Assembly (NCBI RefSeq): GCF_002865605.1
Contig: NZ_CP025583.1
Coordinates: forward strand, 848,501 to 912,500
Direction of reading: 5' to 3'
Length of the DNA: 64,000 nucleotides
DNA from: Paracoccus jeotgali
Lineage (GTDB): Bacteria; Pseudomonadota; Alphaproteobacteria; Rhodobacterales; Rhodobacteraceae
A program made the translations under genes and the position numbers. Position 1 is the stretch's first letter. Each line of letters starts with the position of its first letter. The notes under the pieces were generated by a model that saw only the letters and a program-made list of their open reading frames with translations, was not told the DNA's origin and did no database searches. Below, piece by piece: positions 61,001 through 64,000 of this stretch.

Positions 61001-61988
61001 GTCCTCGCTCTCGAAAGCCGTTGTGTTCGGCGCACCCGAGCTGGCGCTGCTGGACCTGCCGCAACTGATAGAGGATCAACCCGCGCATCGGCCCTTCGCC
61101 GCAGCGCACGCCGTTCCCTGGCCGGGCGAAATGGCGGTGTTCCGCAGTCCCTCTACCGATGGCTTCGAGCTGCTGACGACATTTGGCGGCCGGGCCCGGA
61201 TCGGAACGCTGGTCTCGGATTTCTTCGCAGGCCCCACCTCGCGCTTCGATCTCGGCAATGCGCTGGTGGTCGACTTGCTGACCGGCACGCTGGAAAGCGT
61301 CACGGACCTGACATTGCTCGGCGGCGCGAACGCGCTCGCCATCGAGAGTGCGCCCGGCGTCTGGGAAATCGTGCAGGCGGGCGTTGCGGAACTGATCGCC
61401 CCCGGCCGGTATCGGCTCACCCGGTTGCTGCGCGGCCAGCGCGGCACGGAAGCAGCCATGTCCAATCCGGCTCCGGCAGGCGCGCGGGTTGTGGTGCTGG
61501 ACGACGCTCTCGCCTCATTGCCAATCGCCGAAGCCGATCTCGGGCTGCCATGGAACTGGCGCATCGGCCCGGCAAGCCGCTCTGTCAGCGACGAGACCTA
61601 CGTTGCGCAAGCCTTCACGCCGGTGGGCGTCGGGCTACGGCCGTTCTCCGTGGCCCATGTGGAGCAGCCATGGCGCAGGCCGCGCACGCCCGGCGATCTG
61701 ACCATCCGCTGGACACGAAGGTCCCGCGCGCTTTCCGCCGACAGCTGGGGCGCGGCCGACGCGCCACTAGCAGAGGAAACCGAGGCTTACGAGGTCGAAC
61801 TCCTCGACGGCGCAACGGTCAAGCGCACGCTGACAGCGACCGCGACCAGCGTGGTCTACACGTCCGCCCAGCAGACCGCCGACTGGGGTGCGCTGCTTGG
61901 GCCCAGCAACACGCTCGACATCCGCATTTTCCAGATCTCTGCCATGATTGGGCGAGGTGCGGCCAAAACTGTCACGCTCCAACTCTGA
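58020..61988 (+). CDS. host-specificity/baseplate megaprotein with GTA TIM-barrel domain (ORFg15-like)
   Basis: The 1322-aa protein starts with a Gly/Ala-rich hydrophobic segment (VLGAAGAAIGGSIGGAILG) and a Gly-rich loop near residue 100. Next comes a hub-like domain, then a glycoside-hydrolase-like TIM barrel (about residues 450-770) with FLIGTEMPGLTT and WFTELGCPAID. Phage tail-like beta domains follow. It forms the tail spike base and contacts the cell. Any glycosidase activity is uncertain. Confidence 0.93.
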   Translation: MATLVLGAAGAAIGGSIGGAILGVSAATIGGFIGSTIGSVVDSWIISSLAPTQRIEGARMDNLRITSATEGAVIPRLYGRMRIGGNIVWATDFREETKTTTQGGGKGGGGGGKVKTTEYFYYASFAVALCEGPITGIGRIWADGKLLDTAGITWRWYPGDENQAADPFIAAKMGAVSTPAYRGTAYVVFEDLPLGNYGNRIPQLSFEVFRPLADPDTAEGLTQAVTMIPASGEFAYATQGIRKGGGGSSEPENLNALTDTADMVVALDRLQAMAPKVESVSLVVAWFGDDLRAGSCKVRPGVEVSAKSTTPSAWSVNGVSRANAFLVSRDDQDRPVYGGTPADFAVVQAIQEMKARGLRVTFYPFILMDVPPGNSLPNPYSDNAAETGQPAFPWRGRITCSPAAGYAGTVDKTATAATQITALFGSATPASFSVSGNSVSWTGSPGDWGLRRMVLHYAHLCAAAGGVDAFLIGTEMPGLTTIRSGVTTYPAVQAYRDLLADVRSILGSGVSLGYAADWSEYFGHQPDDGTGDVFFHLDPLWADPEIDFAGIDNYMPLSDWRDGFEHTDAADGWPAIYDRAYLQANIAGGEGFDWFYARAADRSAQVRTAITDGAASKPWVFRYKDLSAWWSNPHYNRPGGVESGTPTAWVPQSKPIWFTELGCPAIDRGTNQPNVFFDPKSSESFTPHFSRGWRDDAIQRAYLEATYLWWGVPANNPLSSVYGGRMVHVPECAAWTWDARPYPFFPALTDVWTDGANWRLGHWLTGRLGAVSLAALVRHLCLRAGLPEDRIDVTGLWGAVEGYAIGALESPRASITTLSRHFGFDAVETEGAIRFIMRGRASVATLGPDDLVAPREGDVLELTRGQETELPQALKWQVARADEDYEAAQVEARRITVDTTRIASESFPMAVPPEEAERRCRRALMEAWTGRETAAFRLPPSLLALDPADVVTLDHDGRHIPLRLVSIADAEARGIEAVRQDREAHDLPPGSPRPSSLSKAVVFGAPELALLDLPQLIEDQPAHRPFAAAHAVPWPGEMAVFRSPSTDGFELLTTFGGRARIGTLVSDFFAGPTSRFDLGNALVVDLLTGTLESVTDLTLLGGANALAIESAPGVWEIVQAGVAELIAPGRYRLTRLLRGQRGTEAAMSNPAPAGARVVVLDDALASLPIAEADLGLPWNWRIGPASRSVSDETYVAQAFTPVGVGLRPFSVAHVEQPWRRPRTPGDLTIRWTRRSRALSADSWGAADAPLAEETEAYEVELLDGATVKRTLTATATSVVYTSAQQTADWGALLGPSNTLDIRIFQISAMIGRGAAKTVTLQL

Positions 61989-61996
61989 GGACCACT

Positions 61997-63073
61997 ATGT
62001 ACGACACCACGACCAACCTCCTGCTCCCAAACATTCTTGCAGCGCAGGCCCAGAAGCATGTCACCCACAACGAGGCACTGCGCATACTCGACGGGCTGGT
62101 TCAGCTTTCCGTCCTCGACCGCGACCTGACCGCGCCGCCCGGCAGCCCCGCCGATGGTGACCGCTACATCGTGGCCAGCGGGGGCACCGGTGACTGGGCG
62201 GGGTGGGACCTGAACGTGGCGTTGTTCTCAGACGGCGCATGGCTGCGCCTGCCACCCCGGACTGGCTGGCGCGCATGGGTTGAGGATGAGGACTTGCTGT
62301 TGGTCTACGACGGCGCGGCGTGGATCGGCTCAACCCCGGAAGCGCTCCAGAACATGGCACTGGTCGGCGTCGGTACCACTGCCGACGCCTCGAATCCGTT
62401 CTCGGCCAAACTCAACGCTGCGCTCTGGACGGCCAAGACCGTGGCCGAGGGTGGCACCGGCGATCTCTTCTACACCATGAACAAGGAGGCCGCGGGCGAC
62501 GATCTCGGGCTGACGCTCCAGTCGGGCTTCGTGACCAAGGCGCTCGTGGGCCTCTTCGGCTCTGATCGCTTCCGCGTCGCGGTGTCCGCCGACGGCAGCA
62601 CCTTCTTCGATGGTCTGACCGTCGACAACACGAACGGCATCGTTGATCAGCCGCAACTGCCGCGCTTCAAGGCGTACACGAACTACGACAACTACATGGG
62701 CGTTGGGACCTGGACGAAGATCGGTCTGAACAACACCGACTATAACGATCAGGGCGCGTTTGATGCCGCGAACAATTGCTTCGTCGCGCCCGTCGACGGG
62801 ACTTATCTCTTCGGCGCGACCCTGCTTTACAAGGTCAATTCCAGCACTTCGGCCCGCATGCGCGGTCGGCTCGTGCTGAACGGCGCGACGGAAATCCGGG
62901 GCTCCTTCGGCGAGAGCTCCGCCACCCATGTCTCGTTGGCCACCGCGATCTGGCTCCAGACCATGGTGCCACTGACGGCGGGCGATACCGTTGAGCTTCA
63001 GGGGTATTTCCGCGCTCAGGATGGGTATTTTGCGGCCGACCACACGTCCTTCTGGGGCTGCAAGGTCGGCTGA
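61997..63073 (+). CDS. DUF2793 tail protein with C1q-like C-terminus
   Basis: The 358-aa protein begins with the DUF2793 pattern (NLLLPNILAAQAQKHVTHNE and GDRYIVASGGTGDWAGW). It ends in a beta-rich C1q/TNF-like domain (FVAPVDGTYLFGATLLYK). It is probably a receptor-contacting fibre or spike on the tail tip. The C-terminal module is the likely specificity part. Confidence 0.88.
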   Translation: MYDTTTNLLLPNILAAQAQKHVTHNEALRILDGLVQLSVLDRDLTAPPGSPADGDRYIVASGGTGDWAGWDLNVALFSDGAWLRLPPRTGWRAWVEDEDLLLVYDGAAWIGSTPEALQNMALVGVGTTADASNPFSAKLNAALWTAKTVAEGGTGDLFYTMNKEAAGDDLGLTLQSGFVTKALVGLFGSDRFRVAVSADGSTFFDGLTVDNTNGIVDQPQLPRFKAYTNYDNYMGVGTWTKIGLNNTDYNDQGAFDAANNCFVAPVDGTYLFGATLLYKVNSSTSARMRGRLVLNGATEIRGSFGESSATHVSLATAIWLQTMVPLTAGDTVELQGYFRAQDGYFAADHTSFWGCKVG

Positions 63074-63092
63074 GCGGCGGAAGGAGGATCCG

Positions 63093-63383
63093 ATGACACC
63101 ACCTCGATCTGATCTGGGCTTTGTGCGCATGCCCGACGCCGAGTTTGAGGCAATGTTGGCACGCGCTGCCGAGAAAGGCGCCAAACGCGCGCTCGCCGAT
63201 GTCGGCCTCGATGGCGAAGAGGCAGCGCTCGATATCCGGGACCTGCGATCCTTGCTCGACTGCATCCGGCTGGTGCGCCGCACCGCAATGCAGACGGCAG
63301 TCCGAATAATCACCACCGGCGTGATGTTGGCGCTGCTGGCGGGTATCGCGATCAAGCTCAAGATCTTCGGCGGGGCCCCGTAG
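63093..63383 (+). CDS. small membrane protein, possible holin-like (DUF6127-like)
   Basis: AAGGAGGATC sets the start at 63093. The 96-aa protein has a charged helical front (ARAAEKGAKRALADVGLDG) and one hydrophobic segment (IITTGVMLALLAGIAIKLKI). It resembles DUF6127, a tentative match. The place just before the endolysin-like gene hints at a holin or spanin-like lysis role. Confidence 0.75.
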   Translation: MTPPRSDLGFVRMPDAEFEAMLARAAEKGAKRALADVGLDGEEAALDIRDLRSLLDCIRLVRRTAMQTAVRIITTGVMLALLAGIAIKLKIFGGAP

Positions 63384-63415
63384 CTCCGCCGCATCCCAAT
63401 CCGTTAGCCCAACCG

Positions 63416-63439
63416 ACCCGCCCATGTGGCGGGTTTTTT
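63416..63439 (+). terminator. rho-independent terminator before the M15 gene
   Basis: ACCCGCC-CATGT-GGCGGGT is a perfect 7-bp stem ending in a run of six T. It lies 32 bp after the small membrane gene and 17 bp before the next ATG, so it probably limits read-through into the peptidase gene. Confidence 0.8.
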
Positions 63440-63456
63440 CGTTTCTGGAGGATACC

Positions 63457-64000
63457 ATGACTACGACCTTTTACGACCATTGGCACGATGTGCCGGAGAA
63501 AGCCTGGCGCTGGACCAACTTCTCGCCTGCCGAAATTGCCTGCCGCGGCACCGGCAAGCTGCTGATCAACGAGCCCGCGCTCGACAAGCTGCAGGCGTTG
63601 CGCGACCGTCTGGGGAAACCGCTGATCGTCCGCTCTGCCTATCGCAGCCCGGAGCACAACCGCGCCGTTGGCGGCGCAACCCGCTCGAAGCACATGGAAG
63701 GCGCGGCCTTCGATATCGCAATGTCGAACCACGACCCGTTGGCCTTCGAGGCTGCGGCACGAACAGTGGGATTTCTCGGATTCGGCTTCTATCCGCGCTC
63801 GGGTTTCATCCATGTTGATCTCGGCCCGGCGCGCCAATGGGGCGAGCGCTTCCCGGTCCGGGCGACCGCATTCGCCGAGGATACGCCGCCCGCGCGCGAG
63901 GTTCTGGCTGAAAGCCGCACGATGAAAGGTGGCGGAGCGGCCGGGGTGGCGACGCTGGGCGCGGCGGGGGTCGAAGTCGCACAGAGCGTCCTGTCCGAGA
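63457..64000 (+). CDS. M15-family D-Ala-D-Ala peptidase / endolysin-like protein, 3' cut by window
   Basis: The frame is open from the ATG at 63457 (CTGGAGG upstream) to the window end, at least 181 codons. M15_3 zinc motifs are SKHMEGAAFDIA and FIHVDLG, with VRSAYRSPEHNRAVGG before them. It likely cuts peptidoglycan cross-bridges for lysis or entry. The visible C-terminal part turns Ala/Gly-rich, suggesting a membrane or linker region beyond the edge. Confidence 0.88.
   Translation, partial: MTTTFYDHWHDVPEKAWRWTNFSPAEIACRGTGKLLINEPALDKLQALRDRLGKPLIVRSAYRSPEHNRAVGGATRSKHMEGAAFDIAMSNHDPLAFEAAARTVGFLGFGFYPRSGFIHVDLGPARQWGERFPVRATAFAEDTPPAREVLAESRTMKGGGAAGVATLGAAGVEVAQSVLSE

Noticed and set aside
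53658..61988. A bona fide gene transfer agent cluster
   Set aside because: Only the tail tip resembles GTA. Repressor, excisionase, primase, resolvase, Nu1/GpA terminase and lysogeny cargo show a prophage.

Overview
The window reads as a high-G+C alphaproteobacterium, most likely in the Rhodobacterales. The DUF2460, DUF2163, NlpC/P60 and TIM-barrel tail-tip proteins resemble the gene transfer agents and siphoviruses of that order, and codon use is strongly GC-rich. No rRNA, tRNA or CRISPR array was recognised.

Region 1 (1-14.4 kb) is a metal-resistance and envelope-maintenance island. A Zn/Cd/Pb-type P1B ATPase with a lipoprotein L,D-transpeptidase lies on the plus strand. Opposite it is a tightly coupled ten-gene minus-strand operon: SCO, DsbB, DsbA, PCuAC, SCO, M23, DUF411, ZIP, LspA and Lnt. 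A CadR/PbrR-like MerR regulator, two cation-diffusion proteins and a transglutaminase-like protein follow. Three promoters have the MerR-type layout of a TTGAA -35 box and a 19-bp spacer, so one regulator may drive all three transcription units. The lnt gene carries an in-frame amber codon.

Region 2 (14.9-29.2 kb) looks like the integration and lysogeny end of a prophage. It has a metallophosphoesterase, a serine recombinase cassette with DUF2924, and a fresh IS66-family insertion with an exact 8-bp target duplication but three frame-disrupting one-base deletions. Next come a low-G+C two-gene cargo unit and a LexA/CI-type S24 repressor. The cargo is a 1541-aa protein with a SERAC1-like hydrolase, a long helical-repeat region and a PIN-like end, plus a 644-aa partner. 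It lies head-to-tail behind the repressor with overlapping or one-base-spaced genes, as expected of a lysogeny-expressed conflict system. It is the best candidate here for a poorly described biological system.

Region 3 (29.3-43.4 kb) holds phage early genes: an excisionase-like protein, a Sak4-like ATPase with an SSB-like protein, a helicase, a Cas4/AddB-like Fe-S nuclease, a primase-helicase, a RuvC-like resolvase and a ParB-methyltransferase fusion. Directly after the primase-helicase lies an array of 11-bp repeats with adjacent hairpins, a candidate replication origin.

Region 4 (42.9-64 kb) is the morphogenesis operon: lambda-like packaging and head genes, a fused protease-capsid protein, and tail genes including a classical -1 frameshift chaperone. 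Then come a tape measure, a GTA-like tail tip and an M15 endolysin-like gene cut by the window end. A T5orf172/GIY-YIG-like cargo gene sits among the tail genes.
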